Shown: piece after piece, positions 1 through 8,537 of the stretch
Layout of the letters: the number at the start of each line of letters is the position of its first letter
Numbering within the stretch: position 1 is the stretch's first letter
Assembly: GCF_003261635.1 (NCBI RefSeq)
Contig: NZ_QFXK01000035.1
Location: forward strand, 496,001 to 560,000
Origin: Kribbella monticola
Lineage (GTDB): Bacteria; Actinomycetota; Actinomycetes; Propionibacteriales; Kribbellaceae
Direction of reading: 5' to 3'
DNA length: 64,000 nt
Notes under the pieces: model-generated
The model's database searches: none
Seen by the model: only the letters and a program-made list of their open reading frames with translations
What the model was told of the DNA's origin: nothing
Translations under genes and position numbers: made by a program

Positions 1-80
1 CGGGCGCCCGCAGTACGGCCGGTCTCAGCCCGGGCGCCCGCAGTACGGCCGGCTCCAGCCGCGCGCCCGCAGTACGGGCT
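1..80. repeat. GC-rich 30-bp tandem repeat at window edge
   Basis: Two full 30-bp units (1-30, 31-60) differ at only three neighbouring positions. A third, partial unit (61-78) runs into the stop codon of the minus-strand gene that ends at 79. Each full unit contains the 10-bp palindrome CGGGCGCCCG followed by CAGTACGGCCGG. The array probably continues to the left of the window, so its true copy number is unknown. Confidence 0.85.
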
Positions 81-1080
81 AGAGGTGGCTGATCGGCCTC
101 GGCTGGAGTCCTGCGGCGCGGTAGCAGGCGTCGATCAGCTCCATCGTCGCGACCGCGTCGTCGGCGTCGATCGGCAGCTCGGCGCCGTCGCGCAGGTGGG
201 CGGTGAGCGCCTCCAGCTGATACGCGTACGACGACTTGCGGCCGAGCTGCTCGACCCAGGTGTCCTCCTTGGTCTTCACCATCACCCGGTCGTCAAGCTG
301 CGGCAGGACGAAGCTCGGCGCGAACGCCTCGCCGCGGGTGCCGACGACCCGCAGGCTGAACTCGAGCTCCTCGGCAGCCATGCTGATCCGCACCGCACCC
401 GTTGCTCCGTTGGGATACGCCAGATCGGCATTGAGCCACTCGTCCACACCCGGCAGCCGCTTGCGCTCACCGGCGCGTGCGCCCGCCGGCGTCGGCGTAC
501 CGCCACCCCAGGGCGCGAGCATCCGGGTCGCGTGCAAGGCATAGCAGCCGACGTCCATCACAGCACCGCCTGCCAGCGCCAGAGACCAGCGCGGATCGTC
601 GTCGTCCGGTGGCGGCATCACCATCGTTGCCTCGACGTGCTGCAGTTCGCCGAGCTCGCCCTTGGCCAGCAACTCGTGCAGGCGCCGGGTCACCGGGTGG
701 AAGAGGTAGTGGAACCCTTCCATCAGTACGACGCCGGCCTCGCGCGCCGCATCGCGCACCTGCGCGGCCTCGATCGCGTTGCTGGCCGACGGTTTCTCGG
801 TCAGCACATGCTTGCCTGCGGCAATGGCTCGCAGATTCCACGGCCCGTGCAACCCGTTCGCCAACGGGTTGTAGATCACCTCGACCTCGGGGTCGTCGAT
901 CACTTCCTGGTACGACTCGTGCACCCGTTCGACGCCGTGCTCCGCGGCGAACGCCTCCGCCCGTTCGGTGTCCCGCGCGGCGACCGCGACCAGCCGGGCA
1001 CCGGTCAGCCGGGCCGGCTCGGCGATCGCGCGCCCCGCGATCCGGGCGGCGCCGAGGATTCCGATACGCAGCGGTTCCAT
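79..1080 (-). CDS. Gfo/Idh/MocA family oxidoreductase
   Basis: Predicted NAD(P)-dependent sugar or polyol dehydrogenase of 333 residues. The N-terminal Rossmann fold starts GILGAARIAG (residues 7-16). The family EKP signature is at residues 95-97, and a GGAVMDVGCYALH stretch belongs to the C-terminal alpha/beta domain. The ATG at 1080 was chosen because AAGGAGAAGG lies just upstream and the Rossmann motif begins directly after it; a longer reading to 1278 adds only unrelated low-complexity residues. The gene is divergent from another member of the same family. The substrate cannot be read from the sequence; scyllo-inositol, xylose or other aldose dehydrogenases are all possible. Confidence 0.9.
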   Translation of the reverse strand: MEPLRIGILGAARIAGRAIAEPARLTGARLVAVAARDTERAEAFAAEHGVERVHESYQEVIDDPEVEVIYNPLANGLHGPWNLRAIAAGKHVLTEKPSASNAIEAAQVRDAAREAGVVLMEGFHYLFHPVTRRLHELLAKGELGELQHVEATMVMPPPDDDDPRWSLALAGGAVMDVGCYALHATRMLAPWGGGTPTPAGARAGERKRLPGVDEWLNADLAYPNGATGAVRISMAAEELEFSLRVVGTRGEAFAPSFVLPQLDDRVMVKTKEDTWVEQLGRKSSYAYQLEALTAHLRDGAELPIDADDAVATMELIDACYRAAGLQPRPISHL

Positions 1081-1395
1081 GCCTTCTCCTTCAGCTACTG
1101 ATCCGTACGAAATTACTCGTCGAGGGCGGTCCGCAGACGACCCGCGGCCTGGGTCCGGGGCGGGACCGTCGCGGGGGAAGGCGCCATCCTGCCGGAGGTT
1201 CCGCAGTACCGATAGATGCTGACCGCCATCCGGACCCAGGGAATCGTGGGTGGCGATCACGCTCGGTGCCTGCGGCAACAGGTTGGAGAACCCTTGACGG
1301 TGTTGTCGAAGCGGTGTTCATTAGCTTCTGACTGGAGCGCTCGTAGTCATCGGCGCTGGTCGCAACGGGGTGCCTGAATCAAGGAGATCGACCAG
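1081..1395. other. Divergent intergenic region between two oxidoreductases
   Basis: No credible gene is seen in these 315 bases. The right side has TTGACG (1294-1299) with a weak -10 around 1317-1322, and AAGGAGATCG before the plus-strand ATG at 1396. The left side, read on the minus strand, has TAATTT as a possible -10 and a strong ribosome site before the ATG at 1080. No clear operator palindrome was found. Confidence 0.5.
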
Positions 1396-2433
1396 ATGCA
1401 AACCGACCATGGGCTGGAAGTCGTCCGGATCGCGCTGATCGGGGCGGGCAGGATCGGGACGATGCACGCGGGCAACATCGCTCGCCGGGTGCCGGCGGCC
1501 GAGCTGAGGACCGTGGCCGATCCGCGCCTGGACGCAGCCCAGCAGGTCGCCGCCTTGTACGACGCGACCGCGACCGCTGATGTCGACGACGTGTTCAAGG
1601 ATCCCGACATCCACGCGGTGGCGATCACCTCGATCGCGGCGGCGCACGCCGACCTGATCGAGAAGGCGGCCGAGGCCGGCAAGGCGGTCTTCTGCGAAAA
1701 GCCTGCCGGGTTGACGATGGCCGAGATCGACCGCGCGGTCGCGGCCACCGAGCGCGCCGGCGTACCGTTCCAGGTCGGCTTCAACCGCCGGTTCGCGAAG
1801 GACTTCGCCGCGGCGTACCGGACGATTCGCGACGGTGGGATCGGCACGCCGCAGTTGATGCGGTCGATCACCCGCGACCCGGGCCGGGCGGACGGCGTGG
1901 TGCGCGCGGCCAACGTGAAGCCCTGGACGATCTTCCGCGAGACGTTGATCCACGACTTCGACACGCTGCTGTGGCTGAACGAAGGTGCCGAGCCGATCGA
2001 GGTCTACACCAGAGCGGACACGCTGGTCGCCCCGCAGTACAAGGAAAAAGGGCTGATCGACACCGCGGTCGTGATGGTCACCTTCGACAACGGAGCGATC
2101 GCGACCGCCGAGGCGAACTTCTCCGCGCTGTACGGGTACGACGTCCGCGGCGAGGTGTTCGGCTCGAAGGGGATGGTGACGGCCGGGCGGCACGGCAGTA
2201 CACCGATGCTGCAGTACTCCGAGGACGGGATCCAGCAGCGGACGTTGCGCAGCGACGAGGAGATGTTCGCCGACGCCTACGTCCAGGAGCTCTGCGACTT
2301 CACCGACGCGATCCGTACGAACGGCACGCCGCCGGTGACCGGCGCCGACGCACGGCGGGCGTTGCGACTCGCCTTGGCGGCGATGAAATCCCATCAGGAA
2401 CACCGGCCGGTGAAGCCCGAAGAGATCGCCTGA
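1396..2433 (+). CDS. Inositol 2-dehydrogenase-like Gfo/Idh/MocA oxidoreductase
   Basis: A 345-residue NAD-dependent dehydrogenase. The nucleotide-binding motif GAGRIG is at residues 16-21 and CEKP at 100-103; the catalytic-domain region contains HDFDTLLW. Overall layout and length match the IolG/MocA branch, which oxidises myo-inositol or related cyclitols and sugars in the cytoplasm. AAGGAGATCG precedes the ATG. A GntR/UTRA regulator follows 117 bp downstream in the same direction, which fits a substrate-induced catabolic gene. No other inositol-pathway genes (iolBCDE) are present in the window, so an exact inositol assignment is only a guess. Confidence 0.85.
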   Translation: MQTDHGLEVVRIALIGAGRIGTMHAGNIARRVPAAELRTVADPRLDAAQQVAALYDATATADVDDVFKDPDIHAVAITSIAAAHADLIEKAAEAGKAVFCEKPAGLTMAEIDRAVAATERAGVPFQVGFNRRFAKDFAAAYRTIRDGGIGTPQLMRSITRDPGRADGVVRAANVKPWTIFRETLIHDFDTLLWLNEGAEPIEVYTRADTLVAPQYKEKGLIDTAVVMVTFDNGAIATAEANFSALYGYDVRGEVFGSKGMVTAGRHGSTPMLQYSEDGIQQRTLRSDEEMFADAYVQELCDFTDAIRTNGTPPVTGADARRALRLALAAMKSHQEHRPVKPEEIA

Positions 2434-2474
2434 CGCCGGCCGCCCGATCTTCCCCGAGGTCGTGTCCGGGACGC

Positions 2475-2499
2475 GATCAGGAAACGAAGAGATCTGATC
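2475..2499. promoter_or_regulatory. Inverted repeat upstream of GntR gene
   Basis: GATCAG (2475-2480) and CTGATC (2494-2499) form a 6-bp inverted repeat with 13 bp between the arms. It lies 52-76 bp upstream of the GntR-family gene and could be its own operator. The arms are short, so chance occurrence is possible. Confidence 0.3.
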
Positions 2500-2550
2500 A
2501 AATCCGTCGTTCGACTCGACGGTAGGCCCTTGACGCCCCAAGATGTGCCC

Positions 2551-3294
2551 ATGAGTACCGTCCAGGTCAGCGTCGATCGCAACAGCCGCACCCCGCTTCA
2601 CGTCCAGCTTGCCCAGCAGCTCGAAGCAGCGATCCAGGGTGGCGAGCTGCCGGTCGGATCCAGGCTCAGCAACGAGGTCGACCTCGCGGAGGCCTACGGG
2701 CTGAGCCGCCCGACCGTGCGGCAGGCCATCGCGCGGCTGGTCGACCAGGGCCTGCTCGTGCGCAAGCGCGGCGTCGGTACTCAGGTGGTCGGCAACTCGG
2801 GCCAGGTCCGCCGCTCGCTGGAACTCACCAGCCTGTACGACGACCTGTCGGCCGCACATCGCAAGCCTGAGACCGAGGTACTGCGCTTCGGTGTCGCGCC
2901 GGCCAGCCCAGAGGTCGCTACTGCTCTGCAGTGCGAGATGGGAGATCGCGTACTACGGCTGGAGCGGCTCCGGCGAGCAGATGGCGAGCCGCTCGCCCTG
3001 ATGCGCAACTGGTTGCCGCCGGAGATGCTGGACACCGATCCGGCGACTCTGGCCGAGCGCGGCCTCTACGAGTTACTCAGAGCCGAGGGCGTCCGCCTGA
3101 AGGTGGCACACCAGACGATCTCGGCCATACCCGCCACACCCGAACAAGCCCGGCTCCTCTCCGAGGAACCGGGCTGTCCGCTGCTTGCGACGACACGGAT
3201 CACGTACGACGACCACGGGCGCGCTGTCGAGTACGGCTCACATCTGTTCCGTGCTTCCCGCTACGCCTTCGAGCACACCCTCGTCCACCGCTGA
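2551..3294 (+). CDS. GntR family regulator with UTRA domain
   Basis: A 247-residue DNA-binding regulator. Residues about 12-80 form a GntR winged helix-turn-helix (SRPTVRQAIARLVDQGLL is the recognition region). Residues about 95-245 match a UTRA small-molecule-binding domain of the HutC/FarR subgroup. The ATG at 2551 is preferred over an in-frame TTG at 2530. It lies downstream of and parallel to a Gfo/Idh/MocA dehydrogenase and may control that gene or the divergent pair; ligands in this subgroup are typically sugars, sugar phosphates or amino acids. The ligand cannot be inferred here. Confidence 0.9.
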   Translation: MSTVQVSVDRNSRTPLHVQLAQQLEAAIQGGELPVGSRLSNEVDLAEAYGLSRPTVRQAIARLVDQGLLVRKRGVGTQVVGNSGQVRRSLELTSLYDDLSAAHRKPETEVLRFGVAPASPEVATALQCEMGDRVLRLERLRRADGEPLALMRNWLPPEMLDTDPATLAERGLYELLRAEGVRLKVAHQTISAIPATPEQARLLSEEPGCPLLATTRITYDDHGRAVEYGSHLFRASRYAFEHTLVHR

Positions 3295-3333
3295 CCGACC
3301 CCTCAGACGGCTCGCGGCGGACGAGGGCGAGAC

Positions 3334-4590
3334 CTACTTGGTGCCGCCGGGGAAGACCCAGAGCTTGCTGTCGGCCATCTTCGTCAACTGCTCAACGGTG
3401 TATGCCGGAGTTGCCCGAGTGTGCTTGACCTGGGGCTTCTCGCCCAACCCGTTGTAGCTCGACAGGCTGATGTAGCGCCCGTCGGGGAGGTACAGCGCGA
3501 CGGAGTTCGCGAGGATTCCGTACTTCTGCTGGCGGGAGTCGCCGTAGGACGGGACGTTCTTCTGCCAGGTGAGCACCGAGCCGTCGGACCGGACCTTGCA
3601 GTTGGCCAGACCTCTTTCGGCCTGGCACTTCTTGACAGGCGTTTGGGTCGTCAGCATGACGGTCACCGCCGAAGCGCCCTTGCCGTCGTCGGTGAGGTAA
3701 GAAGCCCCGTTGAAACCGTTCTTGCCGCCGCCCCAGGTGTAAGGCTGACTCAGCTGCGCGTGGCCGGGGATGACCTTCTTCAGGGTCGCCAGCGTTTCGG
3801 CCACGGGCACCACCGGCGGCTTGGGTTCAGCAGCGGGCGGTTCGGTGAAGGTGCTCTTCGGCGGGTAGCCCCAGTTCTTGCTGGCGGCGAGTCGCGCCAG
3901 TTCCGGCAGCGAGAACAGCGGTTGCTTCCGCGTGGCGGGGCTTCCCTCACCTGCGGCGCTCATGCTCGTCAGGTTGACCTGAGTTCCGTCGGGGTGGGTC
4001 AGCGTGACCGCATTCGACGACGCCTCCTTGATCTTGCCGTCCCTGACGATCTCGTCCCGGAACACTGCGACCAAGGCGCTTCCGTCTGCCTGCATCGTGC
4101 AGGTGTGCGGGAGGCTGTTGGAGCAGTCCCTCGGGTCGTAGCTGTACCCCGTGGTGACCATCAGCCACGACGCACCCTTGCCGTCGTTGACGACGACCGA
4201 GGCGGAGTTCTGGCCGCCCGGTCCACCGTCCATCCACGTCGGCTTGGAGGCCTGGAGACCGGCGGGGAGAAGCTTGCGCAGTGTGGCCAGGGTGTCCTTC
4301 CCGGTCGCCGGCGGGATGGCCTTGGCCGGAATGGTGGCTGCCGTGGTGGGCGCACCGGCCACGGGGGCTTGCTTCTGGTCCGGGCTGCCGAAGACCTGGG
4401 TGCCGCCGACGACGATGCCGGCGGTGGCCAGGACGGCGCCGACGGCGCTGACGCTGAGGAGGGCGGTGCGGCGCCGCCGTAGTACGGCGCCGCGGTGCAT
4501 GCCGCGTTCCACCAGGTCGGTGGAGGTGGGTTCGAGGTGCTCGGTGGCCCGGCGCATCAGGTCGGGCAGGGAGTCGTTCAGATTGGTCAT
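3334..4590 (-). CDS. Putative sigma-factor partner membrane protein with duplicated extracytoplasmic domain
   Basis: A 418-residue protein starting 21 bp downstream of a SigE-type sigma factor gene on the same strand, the usual place for an anti-sigma or sigma-linked membrane protein. The N-terminal 40 residues are charged and cytoplasmic, ending in RRRR. One membrane segment follows (about 42-66). The outer part contains two related copies: each begins TLATL(R/K)K, includes NDGKGAS or DDGKGAS, carries a pair of cysteines about 8-10 residues apart, and ends LA..A.SK.W or L.KMADSKLW. No zinc-binding anti-sigma HxxxCxxC motif is seen, so the role as an anti-sigma factor comes from gene order alone. 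Confidence 0.7.
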   Translation of the reverse strand: MTNLNDSLPDLMRRATEHLEPTSTDLVERGMHRGAVLRRRRTALLSVSAVGAVLATAGIVVGGTQVFGSPDQKQAPVAGAPTTAATIPAKAIPPATGKDTLATLRKLLPAGLQASKPTWMDGGPGGQNSASVVVNDGKGASWLMVTTGYSYDPRDCSNSLPHTCTMQADGSALVAVFRDEIVRDGKIKEASSNAVTLTHPDGTQVNLTSMSAAGEGSPATRKQPLFSLPELARLAASKNWGYPPKSTFTEPPAAEPKPPVVPVAETLATLKKVIPGHAQLSQPYTWGGGKNGFNGASYLTDDGKGASAVTVMLTTQTPVKKCQAERGLANCKVRSDGSVLTWQKNVPSYGDSRQQKYGILANSVALYLPDGRYISLSSYNGLGEKPQVKHTRATPAYTVEQLTKMADSKLWVFPGGTK

Positions 4591-4611
4591 CAGGGCTCCT
4601 GGTACGTCAGG

Positions 4612-5112
4612 TCAGAGGGCGATCAGGTGGACGGCGTCGTCGCCGAGGACGGTCCGCAGGCGGTCGAGCGCCCGCGAGGTCCTCGTTCTGATCGCACCGG
4701 CGTTCTTGCCGAGATCGAGCGCGACCTGTTCGACGCTGCGATCTTCGAAGAACCGCAGCACCAGAACGGCGCGATCGAGCGGAGCCAGTTCGGCCAGGGC
4801 GTTCTGCAGCGACAGGCGCAGCGCGTGGTCACCCGGTCGTTCGGCGCGGTCCGGCAGGTCCGAGCTGGGCTGCTCGGTCCAGCTCCGTCGGCGCCGTTGC
4901 GAGATGAACGTCCGCACCAGCACGGTCTGCGCGTACGCCGGTGGGTTGTCGATCCGCTGGAGTCCGCGCCAGGCCCGGAACATCTTGGCCAGCGTCTCCT
5001 GGACCAGGTCCTCGGCATGGTGCCGATCCCCGGCCAGCAACCAGGCCGTCCGGTACAAGTGAGGTGTTCGCGCTCGGGCGAACTCCTCGAAGTCCTCCGC
5101 GTTCGGTCTCAT
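4612..5112 (-). CDS. SigE family RNA polymerase sigma factor
   Basis: A 166-residue extracytoplasmic-function sigma factor with only the two core domains. Region 2 contains HAEDLVQETLAKMFRAW near residues 32-48, and region 4 contains a helix-turn-helix around SVEQVALDLGKNAGAIRTRTSRAL (residues about 128-151). The family replaces the primary sigma factor on RNA polymerase to direct stress or envelope genes. The gene directly precedes the duplicated-domain membrane protein, so the two are probably co-transcribed. It also serves as an in-window template showing what the disrupted paralogue at 38576-39098 should look like. Confidence 0.92.
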   Translation of the reverse strand: MRPNAEDFEEFARARTPHLYRTAWLLAGDRHHAEDLVQETLAKMFRAWRGLQRIDNPPAYAQTVLVRTFISQRRRRSWTEQPSSDLPDRAERPGDHALRLSLQNALAELAPLDRAVLVLRFFEDRSVEQVALDLGKNAGAIRTRTSRALDRLRTVLGDDAVHLIAL

Positions 5113-5450
5113 CGCAGCCTCTCCGTCGTGGTCTCACTCTCTACGACGCCCCGGGCCACCGACCGCGTTACACCGCCCGTACTGCGGAACGCCAGGCGGC
5201 TGGGCCTCAGGCGTGGTGCCGCGCCTCGACCGCCTGCGGCCGGCCGGCGGCACGTAGTACGTGGGCATTGCAGGAAGATGCAAAAGGCTGGCTGGGCGGT
5301 GAGTGGCTGGATACGGTCAGTGAACCTGTGCCCGTGTGAGGGTTATCCACAGGGCCCGGCAGCGGGTTGGCGCGGGTGGGCTCCGGCTTGGAAGAATGAT
5401 CGCGCAGGGTGATCAGCAGGTCGCCGGACGAGACGCCACTGGGGAGACGG
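5113..5450. other. Divergent intergenic region upstream of sigma factor and Tad locus
   Basis: No credible gene is seen. The region holds an exact palindrome CACGTAGTACGTG (5251-5263), a small inverted repeat TTGCA-ggaaga-TGCAA (5268-5283) and a perfect DnaA-box-like sequence (5343-5351). Promoters for the leftward sigma operon and the rightward Tad operon must lie here, but no convincing -35/-10 pair was found. Confidence 0.45.
5343..5351 (+). promoter_or_regulatory. DnaA-box-like nonamer
   Basis: TTATCCACA is an exact match to the strong DnaA-box consensus TTATNCACA. It stands alone, 108 bp upstream of the Tad ATPase start chosen here, with no cluster of boxes and no dnaA/dnaN nearby, so it is not an origin. 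It could be a DnaA-controlled promoter element or a chance match. Confidence 0.4.
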
Positions 5451-6728
5451 ATGACAGCCGACAGACTTGCCGCGCGCCGGTCCGGCTGGAACGGCGCGGT
5501 CGAGCTGATCGACGCCCAGGTCCGCGACGTGGTCCGGCGCGAAGGGATCGACCCACTCCGCAATCCCGCCGCGGTGAACACGATCGTCGCGACCGTCGTG
5601 AAGGAGTACGACGAGCGCAGCCTGACCGGGATCGTGCCGCCGATCGGCGACCTGGAAGCGGTCAGCCGCGAAGTGCACGACCGGGTGGCCGGTTTCGGCC
5701 CGCTGCAGCGGTATCTGGACGATCCGGCCGTCGAGGAGATCTGGATCAACGAGCCGAGCCGGGTGTTCATCGCCCGCGAGGGGCGGCACGAGCTGACCAC
5801 CACGGTGCTCACCGAGGAAGAGGTCGCCGATCTGGTCGAGCGGATGCTGAAGACGACCGGGCGGCGGATCGACGTCTCCCAGCCGTTCACGGACGCGCGG
5901 CTTCCGGACGGCAGCCGGGTGCACATCGTTCTCGGCGGCATCACCCAGCGCTATGCGGCGATCAACATCCGCAAGTTCACCGTCCGGGCGACCCGGCTGG
6001 CGGATCTCGTCTCGCTCGGGTCGATCACACCGCACGGCGCGGCCGTTCTCGACGCGGCCGTTGCCTCCGGCCTCAACATCCTCGTCTCGGGTGGCACCCA
6101 AGCCGGCAAGACGACGATGCTGAATGCGCTGGCCGGGTCGATCCCAGGCAGTGAGCGGGTGATCAGCTGTGAAGAGGTCTTCGAGATCAAGCTGCCGATC
6201 CCGGACTGGGTCTCGATGCAGACCCGGCAGGCCGGCCTGGAAGGCACCGGCGAGGTCAGGTTGCGCGACCTGGTCAAGGAATCCCTACGGATGCGGCCGT
6301 CGCGGATCATCGTCGGCGAGGTCCGCGGCGAGGAGTGCCTCGACCTGCTGCTGGCTTTGAACAGCGGGCTCCCCGGCATGTGCACGATCCACGCGAACTC
6401 CGCGCGCGAGGCGCTGACCAAGATGTGCACGCTGCCGCTGCTGGCCGGCGAGAACATCGGGTCCAGGTTCGTGCTGCCGACCGTCGCCGGGTGCGTGGAT
6501 CTGGTGGTACATCTCGGCATCGCGTCCGACGGGCAGCGGCGCGTGCGCGAGATCGTCTCGGTGAGTGGGCGGATCGAGGACCAGACGATCGAGACCGAGA
6601 CGCTCTTTGCGACTCTCGACGGGCAGTTGCGGCGCGCCGAGGGACAACTCCCGCATCCGGAGCGCTTCCAGCAAGCCGGGTACTCGCCGGCCGGCTTGCT
6701 CACCGAGTTACCACGCGGGGTGAACTGA
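5451..6728 (+). CDS. CpaF/TadA-type secretion ATPase
   Basis: A 425-residue hexameric motor ATPase for a type IVc (Tad/Flp) pilus or related secretion system, acting on the cytoplasmic face of the membrane. The Walker A motif GGTQAGKTT is at about 214-222. A Walker B/His-box stretch with IIVGEVRG and MCTIHANS follows. The ATG at 5451, behind GGGGAG, was preferred; an in-frame GTG at 5409 would add 14 residues. It is the first gene of a tightly coupled operon; its stop shares one base with the tadB ATG. Typical CpaF length is about 400-480 residues. Confidence 0.93.
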   Translation: MTADRLAARRSGWNGAVELIDAQVRDVVRREGIDPLRNPAAVNTIVATVVKEYDERSLTGIVPPIGDLEAVSREVHDRVAGFGPLQRYLDDPAVEEIWINEPSRVFIAREGRHELTTTVLTEEEVADLVERMLKTTGRRIDVSQPFTDARLPDGSRVHIVLGGITQRYAAINIRKFTVRATRLADLVSLGSITPHGAAVLDAAVASGLNILVSGGTQAGKTTMLNALAGSIPGSERVISCEEVFEIKLPIPDWVSMQTRQAGLEGTGEVRLRDLVKESLRMRPSRIIVGEVRGEECLDLLLALNSGLPGMCTIHANSAREALTKMCTLPLLAGENIGSRFVLPTVAGCVDLVVHLGIASDGQRRVREIVSVSGRIEDQTIETETLFATLDGQLRRAEGQLPHPERFQQAGYSPAGLLTELPRGVN

Positions 6729-7588
6729 TGGGGCTCCTGCTCGGCTTGTTCTTCGGGATCGGCTTGCTGCTGGTTGCCTGGTCGTTCCTTTCACCACAGG
6801 ACGCGACGCCGCGGGGCGAGGGCCGGTTGCTCAGACGGAGCCGCGAGTTGCTGGCCGGCGCCGGCGTCGAGGGCGTGACTCCGGCCGCCTTCATCGGTGC
6901 CTGCGTGCTGACGGGTCTGATCGCCTTCGTGCTGATGTTCGTGGTGTCGGCCGCGTTGCCGATCGGGTTGGTGTTCGGCGTGATGGCAGGCGGTGTTCCT
7001 GTTGCACTGTTGAAAAGCCGGGCGCGGAAACGGCTGGCGGAGTTCCGCGAGCTCTGGCCCGACGTGGTGGACAACATCGCTTCCGCAGTACGGGCCGGTT
7101 TGTCGCTGTCGGAGGCTCTGGCACAGGTCGGGGAGCGTGGGCCGCTGCCGTTGCGGGACCCGTTCCGGCGGTTCGGTGCGGACTATGCCTCGACCGGGCG
7201 GTTCGCCGATTCGCTGGATCGGCTGAAGGCCCGGCTGGCGGATCCGGTCGGTGACCGGGTGATCGAGGCGCTCCGGATCGCCCGCGAGGTGGGCGGTGGC
7301 GACCTGGGCCGGTTGCTGCGCTCGCTGTCGAGTTTTCTGCGCGACGACGCGCGGACCAGATCCGAGCTGGAGGCGCGTCAGTCCTGGTCGGTGAACGGTG
7401 CCCGGGTGGCGGTGGCCGCGCCGTGGCTGGTGCTGGGCATGTTGTCGTTTCAGGGCGACGTGATCCAGCGCTATAACTCGCCGGTCGGTGCCTTGATCAT
7501 CGGCGTCGGCGCGGTGGTCTGTGTGATCGCGTACCGGTTGATGCTGCGGATCGGTCGGCTGCCCGAGCCCGAGCGGGTGCTGCGATGA
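6728..7588 (+). CDS. TadB-like type II secretion F-domain membrane protein
   Basis: A 286-residue inner-membrane platform protein of the Tad system. N-terminal membrane segments lie at about 3-22 and 55-95. The T2SSF cytoplasmic domain (about 115-245) contains LWPDVVDNIASAVRAGLSL and DRVIEALRIAREVGGG, and the C-terminus carries two more hydrophobic segments. The ATG at 6728 overlaps the stop of the ATPase gene by one base, indicating translational coupling. TadB and TadC together form the membrane platform that the ATPase drives. Length fits the family. Confidence 0.92.
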   Translation: MGLLLGLFFGIGLLLVAWSFLSPQDATPRGEGRLLRRSRELLAGAGVEGVTPAAFIGACVLTGLIAFVLMFVVSAALPIGLVFGVMAGGVPVALLKSRARKRLAEFRELWPDVVDNIASAVRAGLSLSEALAQVGERGPLPLRDPFRRFGADYASTGRFADSLDRLKARLADPVGDRVIEALRIAREVGGGDLGRLLRSLSSFLRDDARTRSELEARQSWSVNGARVAVAAPWLVLGMLSFQGDVIQRYNSPVGALIIGVGAVVCVIAYRLMLRIGRLPEPERVLR

Positions 7589-8523
7589 GCCCGATAGTGC
7601 TGGGCGCGTTCCTCGGCGGGCTGCTCGGAGCCGGCCTGCTGCTGATGGTGCGGCGGTTGCCGTTCCTGCGACGGCCTTCGGTCGACGACCGGATCGGGCC
7701 GTACTTGCGAGATATCGGCGGCTCGGCGGTGTTCTCCGGTGTGGTCGACTCCAGCTCGCCGTTCTACGCGATCCTGCGGTTGTTCGGGCCGTCGCTGCGG
7801 GCCGGGGCGATCCGGCTCGAGCGGCTGCTCGGTGGCGCGAGCTCCGTGCGGCGCCGGCTGTCCCGAGCCGCCATCGACCGCACTGTCGAGGAGTTCCGGA
7901 TCGAGCAGGTGCTCTGGGGCGCGGCCGGGTTCGGTGTCGGGCTCGTGGTCGCCTTGGTCTCGCTGTCGCTCGGCATCGGCAATCCGGTCGGGCTGCTCGT
8001 CCTTTCGGGATTCCTTGCCGTGATCGGTGTGCTTGCCCGGGACACCTACCTCACCACGCAGGTGCGGCGCCGGGAGCGGCGGTTGCTCGCCGAATTGCCA
8101 ACGGTGGCAGAGCTTCTGGCGTTGTCGGTGGCTGCCGGTGAGGGTCCGGCCGCAGCGCTCGACCGGGTGGCACGGTCCTGTCGTGGCGAGCTGTCGATCG
8201 AGCTCCAGCGGGTGCTCGCGGAAACCCGCGCCGGCGAACCATTGGTCCGTGCGCTCGACGGCCTGGCCGACCGGACCGGTCTGGTCGCCCTGTCCCGGTT
8301 CGCCGACGGCCTCGCGGTCGCCCTCGAACGAGGCACCCCGCTGGCCGACGTACTACGGGCGCAGGCGGGCGATATCCGTGAGGCGAACCGGCGCGAGCTG
8401 ATCGAGTCGGGTGCACGTCGCGAAGTGGCCATGATGATCCCGGTGGTGTTTCTCGTGCTCCCGGTGACCATCGCTTTCGCCTTCTATCCAGGCGCTGTCG
8501 GCATCCGGCTGATCGCCGGATGA
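7585..8523 (+). CDS. TadC-like type II secretion F-domain membrane protein
   Basis: A 312-residue partner of TadB. Hydrophobic segments lie near residues 3-22, 107-150 and 285-305. The T2SSF domain includes ELPTVAELLALSVAAGEGP and GEPLVRALDGLADRTG, the same fold as the preceding gene. The start ATG overlaps the tadB stop by four bases (ATGA). It is followed after 14 bp by the small pilin-like gene with a GAGGAG ribosome site between them. Function is inferred from family and position. Confidence 0.92.
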   Translation: MSPIVLGAFLGGLLGAGLLLMVRRLPFLRRPSVDDRIGPYLRDIGGSAVFSGVVDSSSPFYAILRLFGPSLRAGAIRLERLLGGASSVRRRLSRAAIDRTVEEFRIEQVLWGAAGFGVGLVVALVSLSLGIGNPVGLLVLSGFLAVIGVLARDTYLTTQVRRRERRLLAELPTVAELLALSVAAGEGPAAALDRVARSCRGELSIELQRVLAETRAGEPLVRALDGLADRTGLVALSRFADGLAVALERGTPLADVLRAQAGDIREANRRELIESGARREVAMMIPVVFLVLPVTIAFAFYPGAVGIRLIAG

Positions 8524-8537
8524 ATTGAGGAGAACTG

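Noticed and set aside
1396..3294. Complete myo-inositol catabolic cluster
   Set aside because: Only dehydrogenase-like genes and a GntR regulator are present; iolB, iolC, iolD and iolE are absent from the window.
5343..5351. Chromosomal replication origin
   Set aside because: A single DnaA box without a cluster, AT-rich unwinding region or dnaA/dnaN/gyrB neighbours.
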